A stretch of DNA of 64,000 nucleotides from Runella rosea (GTDB lineage Bacteria > Bacteroidota > Bacteroidia > Cytophagales > Spirosomataceae), in contig NZ_CP030850.1 in assembly GCF_003325355.1 (NCBI RefSeq), forward strand, positions 3,596,001-3,660,000, given 5' to 3'. Below are positions 8,132-17,411 of this stretch, piece after piece. The stretch's first letter is position 1. Each line of letters begins with the position of its first letter. Under the pieces are notes generated by a model. It did no database searches. It was not told where the DNA came from and was given only the letters and a program-made list of their open reading frames with translations. The position numbers and the translations under genes were made by a program.

Positions 8132-9022
8132 ATGAAAACCAACATCATTTGTTTTGGAGAAATGCTTTGGGATGTGCTACCAACTGGAAAACAGCCCGGT
8201 GGAGCGCCGATGAACGTAGCCGTTCACCTCAAAAATTTAGGCCACAACCCTCAGATGATCAGCCGCATCGGACATGACGAACTCGGCAAAGAACTCCTTG
8301 ATTTCATCCAAGAAAAAGGACTAGCTACCGACTTGATTCAACAGGGTGAAACACACCTGACGGGCGTGGTCAAAGCCAACGTCAGCGACAAAAACGAAGT
8401 TACCTACAAGATCGTGCAACCCGTGGCTTGGGATTATATCCAGTGCGATGATGCCCTCGAAACCGCCGTTGCCAATGCCGATGTGTTTATCTACGGTAGC
8501 TTGGCCGCTCGCAGTGCGGCGTCGGCCGATACGCTTTCTAGATTGCTCAAAAAAGCGCGTTTTAAGGTATTTGACGTCAATCTACGCGCTCCACATTACG
8601 ACCAAAACACCCTTGAACAACTTCTGCACGCTGCCGATATGGTCAAGATGAACGCCAATGAGCTAGACATGCTGGCAGCGTGGTATACACCCAATACCGA
8701 TGAACAAACGGCCATCATCACTTTAGCCGAAACCTTTGATATTCAAACCATTTGCGTAACCAAAGGCGAGCACGGAGCTGTGCTGTGGACGGGTGAAAAA
8801 TTCTACCAAAGTGCTGGTTTTCAGGTGGAAGTCCAAGACACCATCGGCAGTGGTGATTCGTTTTTGGCCGCGTTGCTCACCTGTCTGTTAGAAGGTCAGT
8901 CGCCTGCCGACAGTGTACAGTTTGCCTGCGCCATGGGCTCGTTGGTTGCTACTTATCGCGGCGCTACGCCTTTTGTTACCGCTTCAGAAATTCATTCTTT
9001 TCTCACCCCCCAAATACAATAA
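8132..9022 (+). CDS. fructokinase, PfkB family
   Basis: A 296-residue cytoplasmic kinase of the PfkB/ribokinase family. It has the N-terminal substrate signature GEMLWDVLPTGKQPGGAPMN and the C-terminal DTIGSGDS motif with catalytic base Asp242. Length is normal for bacterial fructokinases. It would phosphorylate fructose imported by the preceding permease to fructose 6-phosphate. It lies in a tight run of genes (21 bp after the MFS, 9 bp before SusC), so co-transcription is expected. Family assignment is firm; fructose specificity follows from the locus. Confidence 0.9.
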   Translation: MKTNIICFGEMLWDVLPTGKQPGGAPMNVAVHLKNLGHNPQMISRIGHDELGKELLDFIQEKGLATDLIQQGETHLTGVVKANVSDKNEVTYKIVQPVAWDYIQCDDALETAVANADVFIYGSLAARSAASADTLSRLLKKARFKVFDVNLRAPHYDQNTLEQLLHAADMVKMNANELDMLAAWYTPNTDEQTAIITLAETFDIQTICVTKGEHGAVLWTGEKFYQSAGFQVEVQDTIGSGDSFLAALLTCLLEGQSPADSVQFACAMGSLVATYRGATPFVTASEIHSFLTPQIQ

Positions 9023-9031
9023 CAATCTACT

Positions 9032-12000
9032 ATGAACACTAAAATTCTCTACTTAACCAAGATGAAGCATTATCTTCCGGTCATCGCAGCGTGGCTCCTT
9101 TCGCTGCAAACCGTCTTGGCACAACGCGTCGTTACGGGCAGCGTTATGGGCGACGACAACAACGAGCCACTCGTAGGTGCCAGCATTCTAGTCGCCGGTA
9201 CTACCATCGGAACTACTGCCAACGGCGAAGGTAAATTCTCAATTTCAGTACCCGACAACGCCACCACGCTGAAAGTTTCGTTCATCGGTTACACCACCAA
9301 AGAGGTTTCAATCACTGGAATCAACACCGTAAACGTCAGCCTCACTCCCGGCGGCGCCCTCGGAGAAGTGGTGGTGGTGGGCTACACTACGCAGCGAAAA
9401 GAAGACTTGACCGGCTCGGTAGCGGTGGTTGAATTGGCCCCTATCAAAAACAACAGCTCAGGCAATCCCATGCAGTCTTTGCAAGGACGGGTGCCGGGCT
9501 TGTACATCGAAAGAGACGGCTCTCCCAACGGTTCCAACAGCCGAATCCTGATTCGCGGGGCCAATACCCTGGGAAACAACGACCCACTTTACGTCATTGA
9601 CGGAATTCCGACCACACGCCCCGAAGTGTTCCAAAACATGAATCCGGCCAACATCGAATCTATTCAGGTGTTGAAAGATGCCTCAGCCGAATCCATCTAC
9701 GGAGCGCGCGCTTCCAACGGGGTAATTATCGTGACCACCAAAAACGGCGGCAACACCAACGGCAAAATCGAATTTCAGTTTAACAGCAGTGTATCGGCAC
9801 AATCGGAAAAATCAATGCGCTTCAAAATGCTGAACGCCGTTGACAGAGGACGGGCTTTGTGGCAGGCATCGGTCAATGACGGCCAAGACCCAGCGGCAGG
9901 TTATGGTGAGATTTACGATTTTAACTGGAACAAAAACTTTAGTAATCCCGTATTGACAGGCGTGACGGTGAAGCCTTTCGTGGGCGGCGACCCCAATACA
10001 CCCGCCGGTGACACTGATTGGCAGGACGTGATGTACAAAACAGGTATCGTCACCAGAAATGATTTTACGGCTTCATACGGCACCAAAACCTCCTCACTTG
10101 AAGTAAACTTAGGCCACCTCAAGAATACAGGGATGCTGCGGTTTACCAACTACGACCGCTTGAGCGGCAGCATCAATGCCCTCACCCGCGCCTTTGATGA
10201 TAAAGTACGGTTTGGTATTAACTTACGCGTCGCCAATTCCAACGAAACCCTCACGGCTACCGATTTGGGCGGCGCTACCACTACTTCATTGGCCGTTACA
10301 TTGGTCCCGACCATTCCTGTTTTCCAAAAAGATGGGGTTACTTATGCAGGAGCATCGGGAGCAGGCTATTCTGATAGAAATAACCCCCTGCACATGCAGG
10401 ACATTGCCAAGTGGAACAACGCCAATCGTTTGAGCACCTTCGGGAATATTTTTGTGGAGATTCAACCCATCAAAAACCTGTTTTTCAAATCAAATTTAGG
10501 GGCAGATGATGCGCGTTTCTTGAATAAAGTAATCACGCCAACCTTTTCGGAAGGAGCTTTTAACCGAACCACCAACAGCTTATTCTTCGACCAAAATCAT
10601 TTTTTGAGCACCACTTGGTCCAACACGCTACGGTACAATTGGGACCTGAACGACAAAAATCACTTTAAGTTTTTGGTCGGAACTGAATACATCAAAACGG
10701 ATTTGAACTTACAAACCACCAAAAAAGAAGGCTTTGCCCTGCAAACCGAAGATTATTTTACACTGAACGCCGGGACGGGAAACACCACCGTGACGGGCGG
10801 CTCTACCGGCCACCGTTTGCTCTCACAGTTTGCGCGGGTTGATTATAATTTTTCGGATAAATACTTAGTGGCGGTCACTATCCGTCGTGACGGTTCGTCT
10901 CGTTTCGGTACCGACAACCGCTATGGTATTTTCCCAGCAGCTTCGTTGGGCTGGAGAATCGACCAAGAAGAGTTCATGAAAAACAACAGCCTATTTTCAG
11001 AACTGAAAGTAAGAATCGGCGCAGGACGCGTGGGAAATCAGCAAATTGGCGACTTGGCTCGTTTTGGATTGTTTGATACCCGCTACGGCACTACACAGGC
11101 ACAGCTTGTGGGTGGTTTTTGGGAGCAGTACATGAACATCGGCACTGCCTATGCTTTATCAGGCGCTAATACAGGCACCTTGCCTTCTGGCTTCGTTCAA
11201 ACCCAAGCCGCCAATTCGGCACTGAAATGGGAAACCACCGACGAAATCAACGTCGGAACAGATTTTGCCATTCTGAACAATCGCATCTTTGGTTCATTTG
11301 ATTATTTTACCCGCAAAACCTCGGGCATTTTGATTACCCCTCCCGTTGCATCTGCGCTGGGCGAAGGGCAATCAAAAGCCGTAAACGGTGCTTCAAAATC
11401 AAACAAAGGATGGGAATTTGTGTTGGGCTATCGCGGCATGACCCAGCGGGATTTGAAGTACAATGTTGTGGCAAACTTCACCCACTTCCGGGATAGAATC
11501 ACCGAACTACCCGAAAATGTCCGCCCCGCCTATGCAGGAAACCTCGTCAATACCATCATCGGGCACTCTCAATTTGACATTTTCGGTTACAAAACCAATG
11601 GACTTTTCCAATCGCAAGCAGAAGTAGACGCCGCTCCCGTGCAGGTAGGTGCTGGACCAGGCCGAATTCGCTACGTAGATATTAACAACGACAACAGAAT
11701 CGACGATTTAGACAGAACATGGATTGGTACTACCCTGCCCGCTTTGGAGTACGGGTTGCGGGTTGATTTGACCTACAAAAAGTTTGATGTGTCTATCTTT
11801 GGTTCAGGCGTAGCTGGCCGCAAAGGTTTCGATGTTTATACGCTGTTCAATAATTTAATGAAAGGACGTGAGAACGTAGGCCCCGGCGTATTTGATGCTT
11901 GGACACCCCAAAATACCAACACCAATGTTCCCGCTTTGACCCTGAAAGATAACAATGGCGAAGGACGCACTTCTGACTACTTCATCGTCAATACGTCCTA

Positions 12001-12199
12001 CTTCAAAATGCGTAACATTCAATTGGGATACAGCATTAACGCCAAAGGGGTCTTTACTCGACTACGCGTATATGCAATGGCCGAAAACCTGTTTTGGTTT
12101 AAGAGCAAGAATTATTTAAGCCCAGACCCTGAGCGCATTGACCTTGGCCCCGTTCCTATTCCAAAAACGTTCACTTTCGGTGTTAACGCGTCATTTTAA
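9032..12199 (+). CDS. SusC/RagA TonB-dependent outer-membrane transporter (fructan locus)
   Basis: A 1055-residue TonB-linked porin. A second ATG at 9062 gives a cleaner signal peptide (MKHYLPVIAAWLLSLQTVLA) and may be the true start. A carboxypeptidase-regulatory-like domain spans about 30-110 (VTGSVMGDDNNEPLVGASIL onward), then the TonB box region GEVVVVGYTTQ near 115-125. The plug domain contains the SusC signatures LYVIDGIPT and ASAESIYGARASNGVI. A barrel follows, ending in Phe. With the SusD encoded 21 bp downstream it should form the pedal-bin complex that imports fructo-oligosaccharides across the outer membrane. Confidence 0.95.
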   Translation: MNTKILYLTKMKHYLPVIAAWLLSLQTVLAQRVVTGSVMGDDNNEPLVGASILVAGTTIGTTANGEGKFSISVPDNATTLKVSFIGYTTKEVSITGINTVNVSLTPGGALGEVVVVGYTTQRKEDLTGSVAVVELAPIKNNSSGNPMQSLQGRVPGLYIERDGSPNGSNSRILIRGANTLGNNDPLYVIDGIPTTRPEVFQNMNPANIESIQVLKDASAESIYGARASNGVIIVTTKNGGNTNGKIEFQFNSSVSAQSEKSMRFKMLNAVDRGRALWQASVNDGQDPAAGYGEIYDFNWNKNFSNPVLTGVTVKPFVGGDPNTPAGDTDWQDVMYKTGIVTRNDFTASYGTKTSSLEVNLGHLKNTGMLRFTNYDRLSGSINALTRAFDDKVRFGINLRVANSNETLTATDLGGATTTSLAVTLVPTIPVFQKDGVTYAGASGAGYSDRNNPLHMQDIAKWNNANRLSTFGNIFVEIQPIKNLFFKSNLGADDARFLNKVITPTFSEGAFNRTTNSLFFDQNHFLSTTWSNTLRYNWDLNDKNHFKFLVGTEYIKTDLNLQTTKKEGFALQTEDYFTLNAGTGNTTVTGGSTGHRLLSQFARVDYNFSDKYLVAVTIRRDGSSRFGTDNRYGIFPAASLGWRIDQEEFMKNNSLFSELKVRIGAGRVGNQQIGDLARFGLFDTRYGTTQAQLVGGFWEQYMNIGTAYALSGANTGTLPSGFVQTQAANSALKWETTDEINVGTDFAILNNRIFGSFDYFTRKTSGILITPPVASALGEGQSKAVNGASKSNKGWEFVLGYRGMTQRDLKYNVVANFTHFRDRITELPENVRPAYAGNLVNTIIGHSQFDIFGYKTNGLFQSQAEVDAAPVQVGAGPGRIRYVDINNDNRIDDLDRTWIGTTLPALEYGLRVDLTYKKFDVSIFGSGVAGRKGFDVYTLFNNLMKGRENVGPGVFDAWTPQNTNTNVPALTLKDNNGEGRTSDYFIVNTSYFKMRNIQLGYSINAKGVFTRLRVYAMAENLFWFKSKNYLSPDPERIDLGPVPIPKTFTFGVNASF

Positions 12200-12220
12200 T
12201 GAATCCTAATTAAAGCAAAC

Positions 12221-13927
12221 ATGAAAAAGAAACTATTCTCCACTATATTGATTTCGGGAATACTGGCGTTCAGTTCCTGCGAAAATGCCCTTGATTACAC
12301 TCCTACGGGCGTATTATCATCCTCTGACCTAACGTCTCCTACGGCCATTGACGGTTTGGTCACGTCTGCCTACGCCGCCATCGGCAACGGCGATATGATT
12401 GGGCCTATTTATAGCAATTGGGTGTACGGTAGCGTACGTTCTGACGACACCTACAAGGGCGGTGGCGGCACAGGCGACGTGGGTGAAATTGATGCCCTTG
12501 AACATTACAATCTAGTGACGCCCACCATGGGCGCTTTTGTAACCCGCACGTGGCAAAACCTGTTTAAGTCCATTTCCAGATGCAACGTGGCCCTGCGCGC
12601 CGTCAATACCCTGACGGAAGCCAATTTTCCCAACAAAAAAATACGGTTGGCAGAATTGCGTTTTTTGCGAGCGCATAGCTATTTCACCATGAAATTATTG
12701 TACAAAAACATCCCGATTTTTGACGAGACTGCCACCGAAGCCGACATCTTAAAGGTATCTAATACATTGATCAATGAAGAATCATGGAATAAAATTGCCG
12801 CTGATTTCCAGTTTGCCATTGACAACTTACCCACTTCACAGGCAGAATTGGGAAGAGCCAATAAACTATCGGCGCAGGCGTATTTGGCCAAATTGAGATT
12901 GTATCAAGCCTACGAGCAGGACAATAACCACAAAGTGACCAACATCAACAAAAGCCGCTTGCAGGAAGTAGTGACGCTTACACAGGCTGTGATTTCTTCT
13001 GGAAAATACAGTTTGAGCAAAGACATTGCCGACAATTTTATTCCCGAAACCGAAAACGGTCCCGAATCTATTTTCGCCATCCAGTTCACCGTCAACGACG
13101 GCACCACTGCCGGACGTATGAGTTACGAAGATGGGTTGAATTACCCGCACGGTGCTCCTCAATACGGCTGTTGCGGATTCCACGCCGGAAGCCAAAATTT
13201 GGTCAATGCCCACACAACAGATGCCAACGGCTTGCCCAATTTTGATACATTCAACAACAAACCCGCCGATTTGTCTACCCAAACCGTTGACCCACGCCTC
13301 GACCATACCGTAGGCATTGAAGGGCACGTGTACAAATACGACAACACTAAGTTGTTCAGCAACAGTTGGGTACGCGACCCGGGCGTGTATGGCAATTTTC
13401 ATACCATGCGCTTTCAACAATTGGCCACGAGCGGGTCGTATTTCAAACTCGGTCCATTTATGGGAACCGCTAAAAACTACGATATCCTTCGCTACGACGA
13501 TGTATTGTTGATGCAGGCCGAGGCTTATATCCAGTTGGGCCAGCCCGCCAACGCGTTGCCGCTGATCAATCAAATCAGAGAAAGAGCCGCCGCTAGTACT
13601 GGCCGCCTCAAAAAAATCGACGGAACCTTTGCTTCAAAGTACAACGTAAAACCCTATTCTGCCACGGGTTGGACGCAGGATTTTGCTTTCAAAGCCCTGC
13701 AATGGGAGCGCCGTTTGGAGTTTGCAACCGAAGGTTCTCGCTTCTTTGACTTGGTTCGTTGGGGCATTGCTGAACCCACGCTCAATGCCTACATCGCCAA
13801 AGAAAAAGTGAGCAGAACGTACTTGGCAACGGCGAAATTTACCGCTGGACGCGACGAATATTTACCCATTCCACAGGCTGAAATTACGTTTACCAACGGA
13901 CTTTATAAGCAGAATCCAGGGTATTAA
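12221..13927 (+). CDS. SusD/RagB-family glycan-binding lipoprotein (fructan locus)
   Basis: A 568-residue surface lipoprotein with lipobox Cys20 (LAFSSC). The N-terminal part carries the SusD TPR-type helices (AELRFLRAHSYFTMKLLY near 145-163) and the C-terminal half has the RagB/SusD signature (LMQAEAYIQLGQ; LQWERRLEFATEGSRFFDLVRWG near 493-515). It caps the SusC at 9032 and captures oligosaccharide. The gene is 21 bp after SusC. Glycan specificity cannot be read from the sequence and is inferred from the GH32 downstream. Confidence 0.94.
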   Translation: MKKKLFSTILISGILAFSSCENALDYTPTGVLSSSDLTSPTAIDGLVTSAYAAIGNGDMIGPIYSNWVYGSVRSDDTYKGGGGTGDVGEIDALEHYNLVTPTMGAFVTRTWQNLFKSISRCNVALRAVNTLTEANFPNKKIRLAELRFLRAHSYFTMKLLYKNIPIFDETATEADILKVSNTLINEESWNKIAADFQFAIDNLPTSQAELGRANKLSAQAYLAKLRLYQAYEQDNNHKVTNINKSRLQEVVTLTQAVISSGKYSLSKDIADNFIPETENGPESIFAIQFTVNDGTTAGRMSYEDGLNYPHGAPQYGCCGFHAGSQNLVNAHTTDANGLPNFDTFNNKPADLSTQTVDPRLDHTVGIEGHVYKYDNTKLFSNSWVRDPGVYGNFHTMRFQQLATSGSYFKLGPFMGTAKNYDILRYDDVLLMQAEAYIQLGQPANALPLINQIRERAAASTGRLKKIDGTFASKYNVKPYSATGWTQDFAFKALQWERRLEFATEGSRFFDLVRWGIAEPTLNAYIAKEKVSRTYLATAKFTAGRDEYLPIPQAEITFTNGLYKQNPGY

Positions 13928-14010
13928 AAGACAAATACTGATAGATTAGAAACACATGAAGGAAATGGTAGTGGTTATATCTTACTGCTACCATTCTTAT
14001 TGTAAAAAGG

Positions 14011-14018
14011 TACATTTG
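14011..14018 (+). promoter_or_regulatory. possible internal promoter for the GH32 gene
   Basis: TACATTTG fits the TAnnTTTG -7 box, 25 nt before the GH32 start codon, in a 115-bp gap that is long compared with the other gaps in this operon. No -33 element is seen. Confidence 0.35.
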
Positions 14019-14042
14019 GAAACTTTTTAATGACACATACAA

Positions 14043-15548
14043 ATGAAAAAAATAGCGCCTTGTTTGTTTTTTCTCCTTTTCTCAGTGGCTTGTTTTGCAC
14101 AAAACAAGCCCCACGATTATCGTCCGAAGTACCACTATACCGCGCCAAAAAATTGGGTGAATGACCCTAATGGAATGGTATATCTTGACGGCGAATACCA
14201 TTTGTTTTACCAATACAACCCTTTCGGGAATGTATGGGGGCACATGAGCTGGGGCCACGCTGTGAGCAAAGACCTCAAAAACTGGGAAACGCTCCCCGTG
14301 GCCCTGCCTGAGTTTGACAACGCCGACGGAACCCAAACCATGATTTTTTCGGGTTGTGCCGTCATCGACAGCATGAATACCTCTGGCTTCTTTGAAAAAG
14401 GCTTTACCAAAGGAATGGTGGCGATTTTTACGTCGCACATTGAAGGCAAAGCCCAGCACCAGAGTATCGCGTACAGCGCCGATAAAGGCAGAACCTGGAA
14501 GCGTTACGACAAAAACCCCGTGTTGGACTTAGGCATGAAAGACTTCCGCGACCCCAACGTGATTTGGTATCCCGAAAAACAGGTTTGGATTATGACTGTC
14601 GTAAAACCATTGGAATACATCGCCCAATTTTATGAATCCAAAGACCTGAAAAAGTGGACGTTACTGAGTGAATTCGGCAAGCAGGGAGACATGACCAAAA
14701 TCTGGGAATGCCCCTCCCTGACCAAAGTGCCCGTGGAAGGTTCCACAGAAACCAAGTGGGTATTGATGATTTCGAGCGGGCACCGTCAAAAGGACTATCT
14801 GGCCATGCAGTATTTTGTGGGTGATTTTGACGGAAAAACCTTCACGCCCCAAAAACAGAATGAAATCTTATATGTGGACGAAGGCAAAGATTTTTACGCA
14901 GCTATTCCCTTCAATAATTTGCCAAAATCGCACGCCAAACCCATTATGATTGGTTGGATAAACGATTGGGAATACGCCCGTGAAATCCCCACTGGTGACA
15001 CATGGCGGGGAGGGTTTTCAGTGGCTCGGGAGTTTTCACTGAAAAAAACAACCGATGGACTCCGACTCGTTCAGCAGCCCATTATTCAACTTAAAAATGC
15101 ACAAAAAGCCGCATTCAGTGTAAAAAACAAGGTTGTTGACGGCACGTATGAAGTGCCGTTCAAAGGCGAAGTATTTGATTTAACACTGGAAATTCAGCCG
15201 CAAGAGGCCAAGGTGGTTACGCTCAATGTCTTCCAAAGCCAAGGCGAAGCTACAGCCATTCGCTACGATGCCAACACGCAGGAATTATCCCTCGACCGAA
15301 CTCGTTCGGGACAGGTAAATTTTCACCCGCGCTTTTCGAGTGTGGAGCGCGTGAAAGTGCCATTGAAAGATGGAAAGCTTAAAATCAGGCTATTAGCCGA
15401 CAAGTCAATCCTTGAATTATTTGCACAGGACGGCGAGCACGCCCTGACCGAATGGATTTTCCCTACAAAAAACGAAGGCGGAATCACGTTGACTTCGGAA
15501 GGTGGAAAGGCGAAGATAACGACCCTTTCGGTTCATACTGTTCGTTAA
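14043..15548 (+). CDS. GH32 fructan beta-fructosidase (levanase/inulinase type)
   Basis: A 501-residue exported glycoside hydrolase of family 32. The leader ends in SVACFAQ, so either signal peptidase I cleavage after Ala or lipidation at Cys17 or Cys18 is possible. The five-bladed propeller carries the family's three acidic residues: nucleophile Asp41 in WVNDPNG, transition-state stabiliser Asp170 in FRDPNV, and acid/base Glu222 in WECPSL. The C-terminal beta-sandwich includes SILELFAQDGE, typical of GH32 module C. It would release fructose from levan or inulin-type fructans. Whether it acts endo or exo cannot be told. It closes the locus begun at 6785. Confidence 0.95.
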   Translation: MKKIAPCLFFLLFSVACFAQNKPHDYRPKYHYTAPKNWVNDPNGMVYLDGEYHLFYQYNPFGNVWGHMSWGHAVSKDLKNWETLPVALPEFDNADGTQTMIFSGCAVIDSMNTSGFFEKGFTKGMVAIFTSHIEGKAQHQSIAYSADKGRTWKRYDKNPVLDLGMKDFRDPNVIWYPEKQVWIMTVVKPLEYIAQFYESKDLKKWTLLSEFGKQGDMTKIWECPSLTKVPVEGSTETKWVLMISSGHRQKDYLAMQYFVGDFDGKTFTPQKQNEILYVDEGKDFYAAIPFNNLPKSHAKPIMIGWINDWEYAREIPTGDTWRGGFSVAREFSLKKTTDGLRLVQQPIIQLKNAQKAAFSVKNKVVDGTYEVPFKGEVFDLTLEIQPQEAKVVTLNVFQSQGEATAIRYDANTQELSLDRTRSGQVNFHPRFSSVERVKVPLKDGKLKIRLLADKSILELFAQDGEHALTEWIFPTKNEGGITLTSEGGKAKITTLSVHTVR

Positions 15549-15552
15549 ATTA

Positions 15553-15598
15553 AACGTCGGCGAGGTTTGAACCAGGGCGCGCAGCCCTCGCCGACGTT
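15553..15598. terminator. long hairpin between convergent genes
   Basis: A perfect 13-bp stem, aacgtcggcgagg (15553-15565) with cctcgccgacgtt (15586-15598), closes a 20-nt loop that itself starts with tttgaacc. It lies 4 bp after the GH32 stop and 13 bp before the next convergent stop. No T run follows on either strand. It could be a bidirectional transcription or processing signal, or a REP-like element. Confidence 0.6.
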
Positions 15599-15611
15599 AG
15601 CAACTGTTTTC

Positions 15612-16400
15612 TTAGCCTTTTGTGCGGTACAATGTACCGTTTTCAATGACGTAGAGTGTGTTATCCATGGCAATAATGCGCGTTACTGCGCTCAGGAGGC
15701 CTTTTTCGCCTACTTGCTCATAGTTTCCGTTTTTATCCGTTCTGAAAAGCGTTCCGTCAGCTTCTACACTCCACAAAAAGCCACGGTCGGCTACCATCGC
15801 GATGGTATTCTCCCAATCGCCCACCTTGCCTACCTGCTGCCAGCGCAGGGTTTTCATGTTGCTTTTATAAAGTGTACCTTTTTCGACCGTCCACAGATGT
15901 CCGTCCATGGCTTCGAGCATTTCGGCATCAGTAAACTCCCCATCGTTGCCGATTTGTCGCCAAGTACCGTCTTTGGAAGTTTCATAAAGCGTTCCACTGG
16001 TTTCAATGCTATAAAGTTTGCCATTCAGCCCCACCATTCCTTGGGTATCTTTCCAATCGCCCGTTTTACCCACCTGACGCCAAACTGCCTTTGAGGGAAT
16101 CGTCTGATAAAGAGAGCCATCTTCAATGGTCCAAATTTCGTTGTCCAACGACACCAACAGGTCAGCATTATCAAATAATCCTTTGTCGCCAAGCTGTCGA
16201 TAATTTCCCTGTTTATCGGTCTGAAACAGCGTCCCGTCCTTTTCAATACTGTATAAGTAGCCACCCATGCCTACAACACCAATGGTATTTGCCCAATCTC
16301 CTTTTTTCCCTACCTGTTCCCAGCGTTGGGCATTCAGAAGCAAGGGGGATAAAAGTGCAGTACACACGAAAGCTGCGAGTAATAATTTTTTCATTTTCAT
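15612..16400 (-). CDS. secreted six-blade tectonin-like beta-propeller
   Basis: A 262-residue protein with a signal peptide (LLLAAFVCTALLSPLLLNA, residues 5-23). The mature part is six repeats of about 40 residues, each opening with W/Y-x-Q-V/L/I-G and closing with GTL or GSL followed by Y/F and T or S. Repeats alternate between two types: odd repeats read QVGKxGDWxxT and have LYSIE or LWSVE, even repeats read Q(L/I/V)GxxGxFxxA and have a final ENG or EDG turn. This is the pattern of tectonin-type propellers, which bind sugars or LPS in other organisms. The ligand here is unknown. It is monocistronic and convergent with the GH32 gene. Confidence 0.75.
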   Translation of the reverse strand: MKMKKLLLAAFVCTALLSPLLLNAQRWEQVGKKGDWANTIGVVGMGGYLYSIEKDGTLFQTDKQGNYRQLGDKGLFDNADLLVSLDNEIWTIEDGSLYQTIPSKAVWRQVGKTGDWKDTQGMVGLNGKLYSIETSGTLYETSKDGTWRQIGNDGEFTDAEMLEAMDGHLWTVEKGTLYKSNMKTLRWQQVGKVGDWENTIAMVADRGFLWSVEADGTLFRTDKNGNYEQVGEKGLLSAVTRIIAMDNTLYVIENGTLYRTKG

Positions 16401-16426
16401 TCAAAGTGTTTTTTAAGTGTTCAGCT

Positions 16427-16434
16427 CAAAAGTA
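16427..16434 (-). promoter_or_regulatory. -7 box of the propeller gene
   Basis: On the minus strand 16434-16427 reads TACTTTTG, an exact TAnnTTTG match. Transcription would begin near 16420, about 20 nt before the ATG at 16400. No -33 element seen. Confidence 0.45.
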
Positions 16435-16651
16435 CTACAAATCGGTATAATTTATTACCTCTTAAGATTTACTATTTTAGCCCATAAAGCGGGTATTTTG
16501 GTCCAAATTCTAGCTTATAAATCAATAACATTCAAAAAAATAAAAATATTTTCCTATTTATGTAAGGAGTTCTGACCCTCCAACTTGTCTTAGTAGTAGA
16601 TTACGGAAAGGTATATAAATCCTTCAGCAATATTACTCTCAGGCACAAACG

Positions 16652-17338
16652 ATGGAGCAGGCGTACAACGAACCTTACGAAGAGCGAAACCCAAAACCCT
16701 TGGGTACTCCTTCCATTCCGCTTAACCCAGCCCACCCACCTCTCAAAACCGCTTTTGAGTTGGATGATGAGTTGTTTATCCGCAAAACGCTGGAAACCAA
16801 TCTGCGGCTTGGGGTGGAGTTGCTGTACAAACGCTATTACCAACCAATGTGTACGCACGCGGTGAAGTTTGTCGGCTCACGCGAAATTGCCGAGGACTTG
16901 GTTTCTGAGATTTTCTTTCAGTTTTATACCAATAAGACTTTTCTGGAAATCGATTCTTCGTACCGTCTGTATTTGTTTCGGACGGTGCGAAATCGTGCGT
17001 ATAACCATCTTCGTTGGGATTTGAGCCGCAAAGCCGACATCGGCGAAGCTGCCCAAAAATCTATCCTCGACGAGCAGCAACCCGACCAAATCAGTCAGTT
17101 TGAGGAATTATACCACGACGTCGAAGAGGCCGTCAACAAGCTACCTCTCGAACGGCGGCGGATTTACCTCATGCAAAAATTTGAAGGTAAAAAGTACCGC
17201 GAAATCGCCGACGAACTCAATCTATCCGTCAAGACTGTCGATGTACAGCTCACCCGCGCCAACCAGTATATTCGAAATCTTTTGAAAGACAAGTGGTTGC
17301 TGTCACTGTTCGCCTTCCTTACGGGGCTTTTTCACTGA
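16652..17338 (+). CDS. ECF-type RNA polymerase sigma factor
   Basis: A 228-residue sigma-70 family factor of the extracytoplasmic-function group. Region 2 lies around residues 55-120 (LYKRYYQPMCTHAVKFVG, EDLVSEIFFQF, LFRTVRNRAYNHLR) and region 4 around 150-210 (LPLERRRIYLMQKFEGKKY, IADELNLSVKTVDVQLTRA). The first 45 residues are a Pro-rich extension longer than usual for the family, so an internal start is possible, though no later Met is near. It is followed after 73 bp by a FecR-type anti-sigma gene and then an STN-SusC gene, the standard Bacteroidota trans-envelope set in which ligand binding at the outer membrane releases the sigma factor. Confidence 0.93.
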   Translation: MEQAYNEPYEERNPKPLGTPSIPLNPAHPPLKTAFELDDELFIRKTLETNLRLGVELLYKRYYQPMCTHAVKFVGSREIAEDLVSEIFFQFYTNKTFLEIDSSYRLYLFRTVRNRAYNHLRWDLSRKADIGEAAQKSILDEQQPDQISQFEELYHDVEEAVNKLPLERRRIYLMQKFEGKKYREIADELNLSVKTVDVQLTRANQYIRNLLKDKWLLSLFAFLTGLFH

Positions 17339-17411
17339 TTTTTCACGTAGAACTTCTCGCTAGTAAGGAACCAAAAAAACGATTCTTGTCGGGTCACAAA
17401 AGAAAGCATCA

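Noticed and set aside
12866-13573. 235-codon minus-strand frame inside the SusD gene
   Set aside because: It is antisense to a clear SusD coding region, with no family resemblance.
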